From the NCBI GenBank assembly GCA_963730115.1, contig CAVSQM010000001.1:348250-412249 (forward strand): a stretch of DNA of 64,000 bases, written 5' to 3'. The translations under genes were made by a program, and so were the position numbers. Position 1 is the first letter of the stretch; each line of letters starts with the position of its first letter. This document shows, piece after piece, positions 53,688 to 64,000 of this stretch. A model generated the notes under the pieces. That model was not told where the DNA came from and did not search any database. It worked only from the letters and a program-made list of their open reading frames with translations. The DNA is from DASQFQ01 sp963730115 (GTDB taxonomy: Bacteria > Actinomycetota > Thermoleophilia > Solirubrobacterales > Solirubrobacteraceae).

Positions 53688-54982
53688 GTGATGGAGCGCA
53701 GGCGGCCACTGGCAGTCAAGCCGTTCGGAAGGCTGCTCGCGTCGTACACGGTCAACGAGATCGGCGACAGCGTGGGCATCGTTGCGCTGGCCGTTCTCGT
53801 GTATGACCGCACCGGCGACGTGGCGCCGACGGCAGCGCTCTTTCTGGCCGGAAAGTTCCTCCCCGCGCTGATCGCCCCGTTCCTGACGGCGCGCCTCGAT
53901 CAGGCGGCCGTTCGCCGCACCCTGCCTGGGCTCTACACGCTCGAAGCGCTCGTCTTCGTTGCGCTCGCGTGGATCGCGGACACGGAGTTCGCGCTGGCGA
54001 TCGTGCTCGCGTTGGCGCTCGTGGACGGGGCGATCGCGGTGACGGCGCGCGCGCTGACGCGGGGGGCGATCGCGAGCATCCTCCAGCCCGTCCACCTGTT
54101 GCGCGAGGGCAACGCGATGCTCAACGTCGGCTTCGCGATCGCGGTCGTCGGAGGGTCGGCACTGGGCGGCCTGCTGATCTCGGAGTTCGGCCTGGCTGTG
54201 GCACTCCTCGCCGACGCGGCCTCGTTCGTGGCGATCGCGATTGCCCTGGCACTGGCGCGAGAGCTACCCAAGCCCCAGGGCGAGGCGCAGCCGACGCTCG
54301 AGCGCCTCCGCAGCGGCCTCGCCTTCGCCCGCCGCGACCCACGCGTGCGACTGCTGCTCGGCGGCCAGTCCCTGGCGCTCATCCTCTTCACGCTGATCAT
54401 CCCCATCGAGGTGATCTATGCGAAGGAGAGCCTCGGCACGACGAGTGCGGGTTTCGGCATCCTGCTCGCCTCGTGGGGCGCCGGGATCGTCTTCGGCAGC
54501 ATCCTCTTCGTCTCCGTGCGGAACCACTCCGCCGCCGGGCTGATCCTTCTCTCCACGGCTGCCATCGGTCTCGCCTATCTCGGCATGGCCGGGGCGCAGA
54601 GCTTGTTCGTGGCGTGTCTGCTGTCGGTGCTGGGCGGAACCGGCAACGGCATCCAGTGGGTGTCGGTGATGACCGCGCTCCAGGAGGCGACGCCCAACGA
54701 CTATCAGGCGCGCGTCGTGGGGCTGCTGGAGTCAGCGCTGGCGGCGATGCCCGGCGTCGGCTATCTGATCGGCGGCATCCTCACGGCCGCATGGTCGCCG
54801 CGCACCGCGTACGCCGTGGCCGGCATCGGCACGCTCGTGCTCGTGCTCGTCGCACTGGTCGCACTCCGCGGTCTGCGGCTGGGCCACCCGTCACGGCGAC
54901 AAGACGACGCCGAGGAGGTCCCGCCGCACCTCCACCCGTCGCGGAAACGCGCGACCTCTCGCTCGACACCGGCGATCGCTGA
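53688..54982 (+). CDS. Major facilitator superfamily transporter (MFS_3 type)
   Basis: This transporter of about 430 residues and 12 helices resembles MFS_3 exporters such as enterobactin or macrolide efflux proteins (VNEIGDSVGIVALAVLVYD near the start, then ALVDGAIAVTARALTRGAIA). The charged loop after helix 2 is FLTARLDQAAVRR. A one-base indel near 54935 shifts only the hydrophilic tail, whose probable end is ETRDLSLDTGDR. The substrate is unknown. It is followed six bases later by a VOC-fold gene. Confidence 0.85.
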
Positions 54983-54987
54983 GCGTC

Positions 54988-55335
54988 GTGCCGCTCGACC
55001 ACGTCGCCCTGACCGTCGCCGACCGCGAGCGGTCCGCCCGCTTCTACGGCGACCACTTCGGCCTCACCGAGCGCGTCCACGACGACGAGCACCTGCTGAT
55101 CCTCGGCGACGGCCATGGCTCGCTGCTCGCGCTCTGGGAGGGCGAGCCGCCTGCCGCTCATCTGCCTCGCACCAACCACTTCGGGTTCCGGCTCGGCTCT
55201 GCGGAGGACGTGCTCGCGGCCCGTGAGCGGTTCGAAGCCGCCGGCGTCACCGAGACCGAATTCGCAGAGCACGGCCCAGCGCGCGTCCAAGTCCTCGACC
55301 CCGACGGCTATCGGGTCGAGTTCTACGCGTTCTGA
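54988..55335 (+). CDS. VOC/glyoxalase-like single-domain protein
   Basis: This 115-residue protein has one vicinal-oxygen-chelate domain made of two beta-alpha-beta-beta-beta modules. LDHVALTVADRERSARFY carries a metal-ligand histidine, and VQVLDPDGYRVEFYAF carries the C-terminal glutamate. Homologues include glyoxalases, dioxygenases and drug-binding resistance proteins. The placement right behind an MFS exporter is compatible with a detoxification pair, but the substrate is not identifiable. Confidence 0.85.
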   Translation: MPLDHVALTVADRERSARFYGDHFGLTERVHDDEHLLILGDGHGSLLALWEGEPPAAHLPRTNHFGFRLGSAEDVLAARERFEAAGVTETEFAEHGPARVQVLDPDGYRVEFYAF

Positions 55336-55336
55336 G

Positions 55337-55522
55337 CTAGTGGTGGCGGTCTTCCCAGACCGCTCCGGGTACGAGCACGATCAGCAGCGCGACGAAGCCG
55401 CCGAGGTACACGGCCCACACGGGCGCGCCGTCGGAGTAGGCGACGCCTGTCACACCGGCCACGGCGAAACTTACGACGAGAAACGGGGCCAGGAAGCGCC
55501 ACATGGCTCGCGTGAACATCAT
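55337..55522 (-). CDS. Small two-helix membrane protein
   Basis: This 61-residue protein has two membrane helices (FLAPFLVVSFAVAGVTGVAY and WAVYLGGFVALLIVLVPGAVW) and a His-rich end. Two ATG codons in tandem lie at its start, the first overlapping the upstream stop by one base. It is probably cotranscribed with the larger membrane protein. I recognise no family. Confidence 0.6.
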   Translation of the reverse strand: MMFTRAMWRFLAPFLVVSFAVAGVTGVAYSDGAPVWAVYLGGFVALLIVLVPGAVWEDRHH

Positions 55523-55806
55523 CAGGAGAGTACCTCCCGGAGCAGGAAGAACGCGAGGACCAGGACGGCGAGCATGCCGCCGAAAAGCGTGCCGAGCAGC
55601 GTGAGCTGTGCGACCCGCGCGGGTGGGTACTTCCGGATGGCGCCGTAGCCGGCCATGACGAGGCCGCCGACGCCGGCCAACGTCGGCACCAGCGAGATGT
55701 CGACCACCTCGGGCAGCAGTCGCACACGGGTGGCGATCGCGACTGCGACGGTCGCCAGGCATCCGGCGACCACGCCGACAAGCCATGCAGCGAGATGGTC
55801 CGGCAT
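55522..55806 (-). CDS. Three-helix membrane protein, unknown function
   Basis: This 94-residue hydrophobic protein has three helices (WLVGVVAGCLATVAVAIAT, VPTLAGVGGLVMAGYGAI, LLGTLFGGMLAVLVLAFFLL). The first residues after the start are PDHLAA. It lies 37 bases downstream of the RNase J stop on the same strand and is coupled to the small membrane protein by TGATG. No family was recognised. Confidence 0.6.
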   Translation of the reverse strand: MPDHLAAWLVGVVAGCLATVAVAIATRVRLLPEVVDISLVPTLAGVGGLVMAGYGAIRKYPPARVAQLTLLGTLFGGMLAVLVLAFFLLREVLS

Positions 55807-55843
55807 CGCCCACCCGTAGGCGAGCGCGCGTCGAGTCTCGCCC

Positions 55844-57511
55844 CTAGACCTCCACCACGACCGGCAGCACCATCGGCCGCCGCTTCAGCTTGTCGTAGAT
55901 GAAGCTCGCGAGGTCGTCGTGGAGCATCGACTCGAGCACGTCGATCTCCGTGATCCGCTCGGACGCCGCTCGGTCCAGGGAGTCCTCGACCGCCTCTCGG
56001 AGGTCGTCGACGAAGTCGGCGTTCCCGTCGAGGAAGGGCACGCCGCGCGCCAGGACCTCCGGAGCCACCACCGACGAGCCGTCCTGCTCCGACACCGTCG
56101 CGACGATGATGAAGATCCCGTCCGCGCTGAGCATGCGGCGGTCGCGCAGCGCGACGTCCGCCACGTCGCCGATGTCGACGCCGTCGACGAAGATCATCCC
56201 CGCCGTCTCGCGCTCGCCCCACTCCGCGCCCGTCGCGGTGATCTCCAGCGGCCGGCCGTTCTCGCCCTGGAACACGTTCTCGGCCGGCACCCCCACCGCC
56301 TGCGCGAGCTGCGAGTGGATGCGCAGCCGCTTGTAGTCGCCGTGGACCGGCATCACGTACCGCGGCCGGGTCAGGTTGAGCATCAGCTTGAGCTCTTCCT
56401 CGTAGCCGTGACCGGAGGCGTGGATCTGCTCGTCGCGCGACGTGATGACCTCGCACCCGATCTGGTAGAGCCTGTCGATCGTCTCGTTGACCGCCCGCTC
56501 GTTGCCCGGGATCGGGGTGGCGGAGAAGACGACCGTGTCGCCCTCGTGGAGCTCGATCTGCGGATGGTCGCGGTACGCCATCCGGCGCAACGCGCTCAAC
56601 GGCTCCCCCTGCGACCCCGTCGAGATGATGACCACGCGGTCGTCGGGCCAGTTGTCGAGCTCTCGCGGCGGGATCAGCGTCCCCTCCGGCACCACGATGT
56701 GCCCGAGCGTCCGGCCGATGTTGACGTTCTTGCGCATCGACCGCCCGACCAGGCAGACCTTGCGCCCCAGCGCCACCGCGGCGTCGATGACCTGCTGGAC
56801 ACGGTGGATGTTGGAGGCGAACGAGGTGGTCACGATCCGACCCTGGCAGCGCGCGAACACGCGCTCGAGGTTCGGGCCGACCACGCTCTCGCTGACCGAC
56901 GTCCCCGGCCGGTCCGCGTTCGTCGAGTCGCCGCACAGCAGCAGTACGCCGTCGCGCCCGAGCTCGGCGAGCCGCGACACGTCCGCCGGCGCGCCCCCCA
57001 CCGGCGTCTGGTCGAACTTGTAGTCGCCGGTGAACAGCACGGTCCCGAGCTCGCAGCGCAGGATCACCCCGACCATGTCGGGGATCGAGTGCGTCAGGTG
57101 CACGAGCTCGATCTCGAACGGGCCCGCCTGAACCTTCTGGCCGGTCGGCAGGACCTCGAGGTTCGCCTCGCGCAGCCGGTGCTCGTCGAGCTTGGAGCGC
57201 GCCATCGCCACGGTGAGCTGCCCGCCGTAGATCACCGGCACCGAGGTCTCCCCCAGGTCCCGCAGCACCCACGGCAGCGCGCCGACGTGGTCCTCGTGCC
57301 CGTGCGTGATCACGATCGCCGCGATGTCCTCCACGTGGTCGCGCAGGTACGTGAAGTCCGGCAGCACGAGGTCGATGCCCATCATCTCCGCCGTCGGGAA
57401 GCGCAGGCCGCAGTCGACGACGACGATCGTGCCGTCGTACTCGACGACCGTCATGTTCTTCCCGATCTCGCCGACGCCCCCCAGCGGGAGGACGCGTAAC
57501 ACCCCGCTCAC
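55844..57511 (-). CDS. rnj: Ribonuclease J
   Basis: This metallo-beta-lactamase-fold exo/endoribonuclease matures and degrades RNA. The active-site motif is ITHGHEDHVGALP. Further metal ligands are in HSIPDMVGV and FTGDYKFDQTP, and the beta-CASP part has GDSTNADRPGTS, TTSFASNIHRVQQ and ISTGSQGEPLSAL. HASGHGYEEELKLML and the C-terminal domain complete it. It is 555 residues and intact. GTG 57511 overlaps the dapA stop, the conserved dapA-rnj order of actinobacteria. With rny and pnp it completes the window's RNA decay set. Confidence 0.96.
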   Translation of the reverse strand: MSGVLRVLPLGGVGEIGKNMTVVEYDGTIVVVDCGLRFPTAEMMGIDLVLPDFTYLRDHVEDIAAIVITHGHEDHVGALPWVLRDLGETSVPVIYGGQLTVAMARSKLDEHRLREANLEVLPTGQKVQAGPFEIELVHLTHSIPDMVGVILRCELGTVLFTGDYKFDQTPVGGAPADVSRLAELGRDGVLLLCGDSTNADRPGTSVSESVVGPNLERVFARCQGRIVTTSFASNIHRVQQVIDAAVALGRKVCLVGRSMRKNVNIGRTLGHIVVPEGTLIPPRELDNWPDDRVVIISTGSQGEPLSALRRMAYRDHPQIELHEGDTVVFSATPIPGNERAVNETIDRLYQIGCEVITSRDEQIHASGHGYEEELKLMLNLTRPRYVMPVHGDYKRLRIHSQLAQAVGVPAENVFQGENGRPLEITATGAEWGERETAGMIFVDGVDIGDVADVALRDRRMLSADGIFIIVATVSEQDGSSVVAPEVLARGVPFLDGNADFVDDLREAVEDSLDRAASERITEIDVLESMLHDDLASFIYDKLKRRPMVLPVVVEV

Positions 57512-58383
57512 GCCGTGGCGGCCCGCTGGAGCAGCCCGTGCCGCTCCAGCATCGACCTGACCTCCGCGAGCTCGTCCTCGTCGGCGTCGACCATCGGCAG
57601 GCGGCACACCCCGGCGTCCAGGCCGAGGAGGTTGAGAGCCGCCTTGGTGCACGTCGGGCTGGCGGTGAGGAAGAGCGTCGAGTAGACGTCGCGCAGCGAC
57701 GCGTCGATCTCCGCCCGCGCCTCGGGCTCGTCGAACATGCGCTTCATCTCCGGCCCGACGATGTGCGAGGCGACGCAGATGCCGCCGGCGCCGCCCTGGT
57801 CGAGGTTCTCGGCCAGGATGTCGTCGTTGCCGGCCAGCACCGCGAGCCCGTCGATCGGCTGCAGCTCGGCCGAGTTGGCCTGCTTGACCGCCTCGATGCC
57901 GTCGATCTGGGCGAGCTCCGCCAGGAGATCGGGCGGCATGTTGACCGCCGTGCGGCCCGGGATGTTGTAGAGGATCACCGGCGTGCCGGCGGCCGCGCGC
58001 GCGACCTCCCGGAAGTGCGCGACGACCCCGCGCCGGTTCGGCTTGTTGTAGTAGGGCGTGACGCTCAGCACCGCCTGCGCCCCGGCCTCGATCACGGCCT
58101 CCGTCAGGTGGATCGCGTGGCGCGTGTCGTTGGACCCTGCGCCGACCACCATCGCGCCCTCGTCACCGAGCTCGCCGACCAGCAGGCGGACGAGCTCGAC
58201 CTGCTCCTCGTCGGTCATCGTCGCCGCCTCGCCGGTGGTGCCGGCGATCACGAGACCGTCCGATCCGTGCTGGAGCAGGTGGCGGCCGATGTTGACGGCC
58301 GCCTCCTCGTTGACCGCGCCGTCCGGGCGGAACGGCGTGACGACTGCGGTCAGCAGGCCTTTGTAGGGGCGCATGAAGCGCAT
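57508..58383 (-). CDS. dapA: 4-hydroxy-tetrahydrodipicolinate synthase
   Basis: This condenses pyruvate with aspartate semialdehyde in the first committed step to diaminopimelate and lysine. TIM-barrel motifs are TPFRPDGAVN, GTTGEAATMTDEE, the catalytic tyrosine in TPYYNKPNRRGVV, and the Schiff-base lysine in GIEAVKQAN. GLAVLAGNDDI and the C-terminal helices match the family. Length is 291 residues from ATG 58383, with a second in-frame ATG three codons later. It is coupled to rnj. Confidence 0.95.
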   Translation of the reverse strand: MRFMRPYKGLLTAVVTPFRPDGAVNEEAAVNIGRHLLQHGSDGLVIAGTTGEAATMTDEEQVELVRLLVGELGDEGAMVVGAGSNDTRHAIHLTEAVIEAGAQAVLSVTPYYNKPNRRGVVAHFREVARAAAGTPVILYNIPGRTAVNMPPDLLAELAQIDGIEAVKQANSAELQPIDGLAVLAGNDDILAENLDQGGAGGICVASHIVGPEMKRMFDEPEARAEIDASLRDVYSTLFLTASPTCTKAALNLLGLDAGVCRLPMVDADEDELAEVRSMLERHGLLQRAATA

Positions 58384-58393
58384 GATCGCAGGG

Positions 58394-58798
58394 TCAGCCC
58401 GCCAGCGGATCCCCGCTGGAGAGCTTCGGCGGCTCGTTGCTGGGGCGGTTGCGGTCCTCGGTCGGAGCCGGACCGGGCATCGCAGGCGGCGCCGTGGGAG
58501 CGGTGCCGGGCGGAGCCGGGGCGGCCGGGTCCGGCGTCGGGCCCGATTCGGGCGCGGGCGGCTCGGGCGGCTCGGTCGGCGGAACCCCCGGCGTCGCGGC
58601 CGGAGGCTCCGGCGGAGCGGGCGCGGCGGCGTCGGGGACGACCGGCGCGGGCTGGACGGGCCGGCCGTGCTTGTCGTACTCGACGGCGGGGCCGCCGGCC
58701 TGATGGCCGGGCTGTGACGCGTTGAACTGCTTCTGCGCCTCGTCGAGCTTGGCCTGCGCCTGCTCGGCCATCTTCTTGGCCTTGTCCATGAAGCCCAT
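58394..58798 (-). CDS. Small proline-rich protein with N-terminal coiled coil
   Basis: This 134-residue protein starts FMDKAKKMAEQAQAKLDEAQ, an amphipathic helix seen in short actinobacterial proteins of unknown role. The rest is a disordered Pro/Ala/Glu region with many PEPP and TP repeats. There is no signal peptide. A GAGAGG ribosome site lies about eight bases upstream. It precedes dapA by ten bases on the same strand. Function unknown. Confidence 0.65.
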   Translation of the reverse strand: MGFMDKAKKMAEQAQAKLDEAQKQFNASQPGHQAGGPAVEYDKHGRPVQPAPVVPDAAAPAPPEPPAATPGVPPTEPPEPPAPESGPTPDPAAPAPPGTAPTAPPAMPGPAPTEDRNRPSNEPPKLSSGDPLAG

Positions 58799-58832
58799 CG
58801 CGGATCCTCTCTAAGTCGCCTCCGCTCCCGAT

Positions 58833-59156
58833 TCAACCCGACCGGCGGCGGTCCTTCAAGGCGTCGGTGTAGCGCCGCGGCACCTGCGGCGCTTCTCCCT
58901 CCTCCCACAGCGTGACGACCAGCAGCTCGCCGCGCGGCCGGTCCCACAGGCACACGAAGGTCACGTCGCTGTCGCGCACGTAGACCGAGCCGCGCTGCGC
59001 GGCCGCGCCCGGCGGCGGCTCCTCGCTCACCCGCCCGGCGGCCCACGCGCGCGACACCCGGCCGGCGATCTCGGGCTTCACGTCGAGGCCGCCGCGCACC
59101 CGCTGGCGGTAGCGCTCGACCGCGTGGTCGGTGACAGCGACCAGCGGCGCGTTCAC
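58833..59156 (-). CDS. Hypothetical protein, 107 residues
   Basis: This is a small basic protein with VTDHAVERYRQRVRGGLDV at the start and RGSVYVRDSDVTFVCLWDR in the middle. The latter looks like a compact antiparallel sheet. The HAxxRYxxR pattern recurs in short bacterial proteins I cannot name. GTG 59156 overlaps the methyltransferase stop (GTGA), so it belongs to the pnp-M16-dapB-methyltransferase string. Confidence 0.55.
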   Translation of the reverse strand: MNAPLVAVTDHAVERYRQRVRGGLDVKPEIAGRVSRAWAAGRVSEEPPPGAAAQRGSVYVRDSDVTFVCLWDRPRGELLVVTLWEEGEAPQVPRRYTDALKDRRRSG

Positions 59157-59857
59157 GACTCGCGGCGGGCGCGCAGGACGAGCAGGGTCGGCACCTCGCG
59201 CCACGCTGCCGCCTCGGGATGGTCCGAGACGTACTCGCGCGCCGGCACGGGCTCCTCCAGCCGCTCGATCACGAAGCCCGCCGCCGCGAGCGCCCCCGTG
59301 TAGGCCTCGAGCGGCCGGTGGTAGGAGGAGAACGTCATCTCCAGCCCGCCCCGCGTCATCGACTCGTCGAACCGCTCCGAGGCGAAGTAGTGCGCGGCGA
59401 GCTCCTCGGACCGCGCCGGGTGGGTGATCGACGCGCACAGCCGGCCGCCGGGTGCGAGCACCCGCGCGATCTCGCGCAGCGAGCCCTCGAGGTCGTCGAG
59501 GTCCATCAGCGCCATCGAGCACACCGCGAGGTCGGCGATCCCGTCCCCCAGCGGCATCCGGGCGAGATCGGCGCGCAGCACCTCCATCCGTGGGTCGGCC
59601 TTGCGCGCTGCCCGCACGAGCGTCGGCGAGCTCTCGACCGCGAGCACGCTGTGCCCCGCGTCGCGCAGCGCCCGCGCCATCCGCCCCTCGCCGCTGGCCA
59701 GGTCGAGCGTCAGCCGCCCCGGCTCGGGCACCACCGCGAGCAGCGCAGGGCGGCTGTGGCGCCAGAAGAAGTGGTCATGCCCTTCCGCGCGCGCCCAGGC
59801 GATCCAGGCCTCGGCGCGCGCCTCCCACGCGTCGCGGAGGCTCAGTCCTCCGGCCAC
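59153..59857 (-). CDS. Class I SAM-dependent methyltransferase
   Basis: This methyltransferase is about 234 residues long. It has the SAM motif LTLDLASGEGRMARALRDAG, an acidic VLAVESSP end of strand 2, and motif IV in ADLAVCSMALMDLDDLEG. The substrate is not evident. The start is uncertain. A GTG at 59857, 16 bases inside dapB, gives a sensible N-terminus (AGGLSLRDAWEARAEAW), and no later start precedes the core. It is coupled to dapB and to the following small gene. Confidence 0.8.
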   Translation of the reverse strand: MAGGLSLRDAWEARAEAWIAWARAEGHDHFFWRHSRPALLAVVPEPGRLTLDLASGEGRMARALRDAGHSVLAVESSPTLVRAARKADPRMEVLRADLARMPLGDGIADLAVCSMALMDLDDLEGSLREIARVLAPGGRLCASITHPARSEELAAHYFASERFDESMTRGGLEMTFSSYHRPLEAYTGALAAAGFVIERLEEPVPAREYVSDHPEAAAWREVPTLLVLRARRES

Positions 59858-60504
59858 AGCAGGCGCTCGAGCCCGACGACGGGCGACTCGGGCAGGTCCG
59901 CCACCCGCCGCACCGCGAGCAGGACGCCGGGCATGAAGCTCGTGCGGTCGGTGGTGACGTGGCGGATGGTCAGCGTCTGCGCCGCGCCGCCCAGGATGAC
60001 GTCCTGGTCGGCGACGATCCCGGGCAGCCGCACCGAGTGGACGGGCACGTCGCCCTCCATCAGCTCGGCGGTCCGCGCCGCGGTGCCCGACGGCTTGTCG
60101 AGCTTGGCCGCGTGGTGGTACTCGATGATCTCGGCGCCGTCCATGTGCTTGGAGGCCTCGGTCGCGAAGCGCATCATCAGCACCGCGCCGATGGCGAAGT
60201 TGGGGGCGACGAAGACGTTCGCGGAGGCGCCCTCGGCAAGGGCCCGCAACTCGGCGAAGTCGAAGCCGGTCGTGCCGATCACGAGATGCACGCCCGCGTC
60301 GAGGACCTCCCGTGCGTTGGCGAGCGCCTGGTCCGGCTGCGTGAAATCCACGACCACGTCCGCCTCGCCCAACACCTCGGCGAGCTCCACGCCCAGCGCC
60401 GGATCGGCGCGGCCGGTCAGCGAGAGATCGTCGGCGCCCTCGACGGCGGCGCACACCGCCTGGCCCATGCGCCCCGCGGCGCCGGCGACGGCGACCCGCG
60501 TCAC
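59842..60504 (-). CDS. dapB: 4-hydroxy-tetrahydrodipicolinate reductase
   Basis: This reduces the DapA product with NAD(P)H. The cofactor loop is VAVAGAAGRMGQAV, followed by VVVDFTQPDQAL and IGTTGFDFAELRAL. The active-site IEYHHAAKLDKPSGTA holds the paired histidines and lysine. At 220 residues it is shorter than most DapB proteins (about 245-270), with the trimming in the middle loops. GTG overlaps the peptidase stop. dapA lies about 1.5 kb downstream on the same strand. Confidence 0.95.
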   Translation of the reverse strand: MTRVAVAGAAGRMGQAVCAAVEGADDLSLTGRADPALGVELAEVLGEADVVVDFTQPDQALANAREVLDAGVHLVIGTTGFDFAELRALAEGASANVFVAPNFAIGAVLMMRFATEASKHMDGAEIIEYHHAAKLDKPSGTAARTAELMEGDVPVHSVRLPGIVADQDVILGGAAQTLTIRHVTTDRTSFMPGVLLAVRRVADLPESPVVGLERLLWPED

Positions 60505-61787
60505 GCCGCGAGCGGCTCCGCGGCCGGGCACACGCCCGCGACGGCGTCGGTGAAGGCCGCCTCGTCGGGGCCGATACCGGCCGCCGAGAGCCCCTCCGGC
60601 ACCCACAGCTCGTCGACCAGCGCACGCAGGTCGTCCAGCGTCACGGCGTCGATGCGGGCCATGATCTCGTCGATCTCGAGCAGCGGCAGCCCGTAGAGCG
60701 TCGAGGCGCCCAGCCGGCTCATCCGCGCCCCCGCCGACTCGAGCCCCAGCACGATCCGGGCCTTGACGTTCTCGCGCGCCCGCTTCAGCTCGGCCTCGGT
60801 CACGCCCTCGCTCCGCAGCCGGTCGAGCTCGGCGGCGACGATCTCCATCGCCGCTTGCAGGTTGTCCGGCCGCGTGCCGACGTACAGGCCGATCTCGCCC
60901 GTGTCGATGAACTGCGCGGTGAACGAGTAGACCGAGTAGGCGAGCCCGCGCTCCTCGCGCACGGCCTGGAACAGCCGCGACGAGGAAAGCCCGCCGAAGA
61001 TCGAGTCCAGCACGCGCAGCGCGTAGCGGCGGTCGTCGCTGCGCGGCAGGCCGAGCGCACCGAGGCAGACGTGGACCTGCTCGGTGTCCTTGCGCTGGAA
61101 CTGCAGCGTCGAGCGCGGCAGGTCGGGCGCCGGCAGCAGCGGCGGCGCGGCCTCGAGCCCCGCCCGCACCTCGAGCGTGCCCGACGCCAGCTCGACGATC
61201 TGGTCGTGGTCGACCGAGCCGGCCGCCGCGATCACGATCGAGCCGGGCACGTAGCGGCGCGCGTGGAAGGCGGCGATCTCCTCGACCGGCGTGTCCCGGA
61301 TGACCGGGGCGCGGCCGATGATCGGGCGCCCGAGCGGATGCTCGCCGTAGACCGCGCGGCCGAGCACGTCGAAGACGATGTCCTGCGGGTCGTCCTCGTA
61401 CATGGCGATCTCCTCGAGCACCACCTGGCGCTCGGGGTCGACGTCGCGAAACGCGGGCCGCCACACCATGTCGGCCATCACGTCGAACGCCACCGGCAGG
61501 TGCTGGTCGAGCATCCGCGCGTAGACGGTGGTGCCCTCCTTGTCCGTGCCGGCGTTGAGCTCGGCGCCCATGCCGTCGAACAGCTGGTCGATCTCCGTCG
61601 AGCCGTAGCGCGGCGTGCCGCGGAACAGCATGTGCTCGAGGAAGTGCGACAGGCCGGCCTCGGCCTCGGTCTCACCCCGCGAGCCGGCGCCCACGAAGAA
61701 CCCGAGGGCCGCGGACCGCACCGAAGGCATGACCTCCGTGACGATCCGCAGCCCCGAGTCGAGCTCGGTCAGGCGATGCTCGGGCAA
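60501..61787 (-). CDS. M16-family zinc peptidase (processing-peptidase-like)
   Basis: This 428-residue metallopeptidase has the inverted zinc motif HFLEHMLFRGT and the downstream glutamate in QVVLEEIAMYEDDPQD. The second, inactive lobe carries LFQAVREERGLAYSVYSF. It belongs to the pitrilysin/PqqL/YmxG group, often found next to pnp. It may act on peptides or leader sequences in the cytoplasm. TTG 61787 is the likely start, 19 bases after the pnp stop. A pnp frameshift otherwise fuses the two genes in this sequence. Confidence 0.92.
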   Translation of the reverse strand: MPEHRLTELDSGLRIVTEVMPSVRSAALGFFVGAGSRGETEAEAGLSHFLEHMLFRGTPRYGSTEIDQLFDGMGAELNAGTDKEGTTVYARMLDQHLPVAFDVMADMVWRPAFRDVDPERQVVLEEIAMYEDDPQDIVFDVLGRAVYGEHPLGRPIIGRAPVIRDTPVEEIAAFHARRYVPGSIVIAAAGSVDHDQIVELASGTLEVRAGLEAAPPLLPAPDLPRSTLQFQRKDTEQVHVCLGALGLPRSDDRRYALRVLDSIFGGLSSSRLFQAVREERGLAYSVYSFTAQFIDTGEIGLYVGTRPDNLQAAMEIVAAELDRLRSEGVTEAELKRARENVKARIVLGLESAGARMSRLGASTLYGLPLLEIDEIMARIDAVTLDDLRALVDELWVPEGLSAAGIGPDEAAFTDAVAGVCPAAEPLAA

Positions 61788-61806
61788 GGGGTGGGTGGGG
61801 CGTCTC

Positions 61807-64000
<2,194 letters not shown>

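Noticed and set aside
59843..59857. Third CTG start, for the methyltransferase after dapB
   Set aside because: An in-frame GTG lies four codons upstream, so CTG initiation is not needed.

Overview
This is about 64 kb of very GC-rich bacterial chromosome, probably from an actinobacterium of the class Thermoleophilia (Solirubrobacterales-like). That placement is an inference from the gene set: MurT/GatD, mycobacterial-type DapD, an Rv2578c-family radical SAM protein, both RNase J and RNase Y, and an ftsK-rodZ-cinA-recA-recX run. No rRNA, tRNA, CRISPR array, integrase or transposase was recognised.

Layout. 0-6 kb: a NarL-type two-component system, a GNAT acetyltransferase, an ECF sigma factor coupled to a DNA-alkyl repair protein, an MFS transporter and a cyclophilin lipoprotein. 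6-13 kb: a tightly overlapping operon with a HAD phosphatase, a small protein, two methyltransferases, a lipid kinase, MurT, a serine hydrolase and GatD. 13-19 kb: a glycine betaine/choline-type ABC transporter with two binding proteins, a signal-less binding-protein-like gene and dut. 19-26 kb: hflX, a DUF429 gene, dapE/dapC, dapD/dapF and miaA. 26-35 kb: FIST, SDR, MscS, an intein-containing radical SAM gene, a second SDR, HxlR/VOC/reductase genes and miaB. 35-41 kb: rny, two tandem caspase-like proteins and a HEAT-repeat protein. 41-50 kb: recX, recA, a secreted hydrolase, thpR, cinA, rodZ and ftsK. 50-64 kb: an OmpR-type two-component system, an HD-GYP protein, a second MFS transporter, RNase J, dapA, dapB, an M16 peptidase and pnp (runs off the window).

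How the genes work together. Two dap clusters (21-25 kb and 57-60 kb) cover the succinylase route to diaminopimelate, and MurT/GatD amidate lipid II. RNase Y, RNase J, PNPase, MiaA, MiaB and HflX form an RNA processing and tRNA/ribosome quality set. RecA, RecX, Ogt and the radical SAM gene, which carries an SOS-type palindrome at its start, form a DNA-damage set. The DapF homologue has serine at both catalytic-cysteine positions.

Two global points matter. Many genes start 6-9 bases after a TANNNT-like -10 box, which indicates leaderless transcripts. Single-base frameshifts are dense between about 25.5 and 41 kb and hit essential genes (miaA, miaB, rny), so they look like uncorrected assembly indels rather than pseudogenes. 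Broken genes below are therefore described as the proteins they would encode once repaired.
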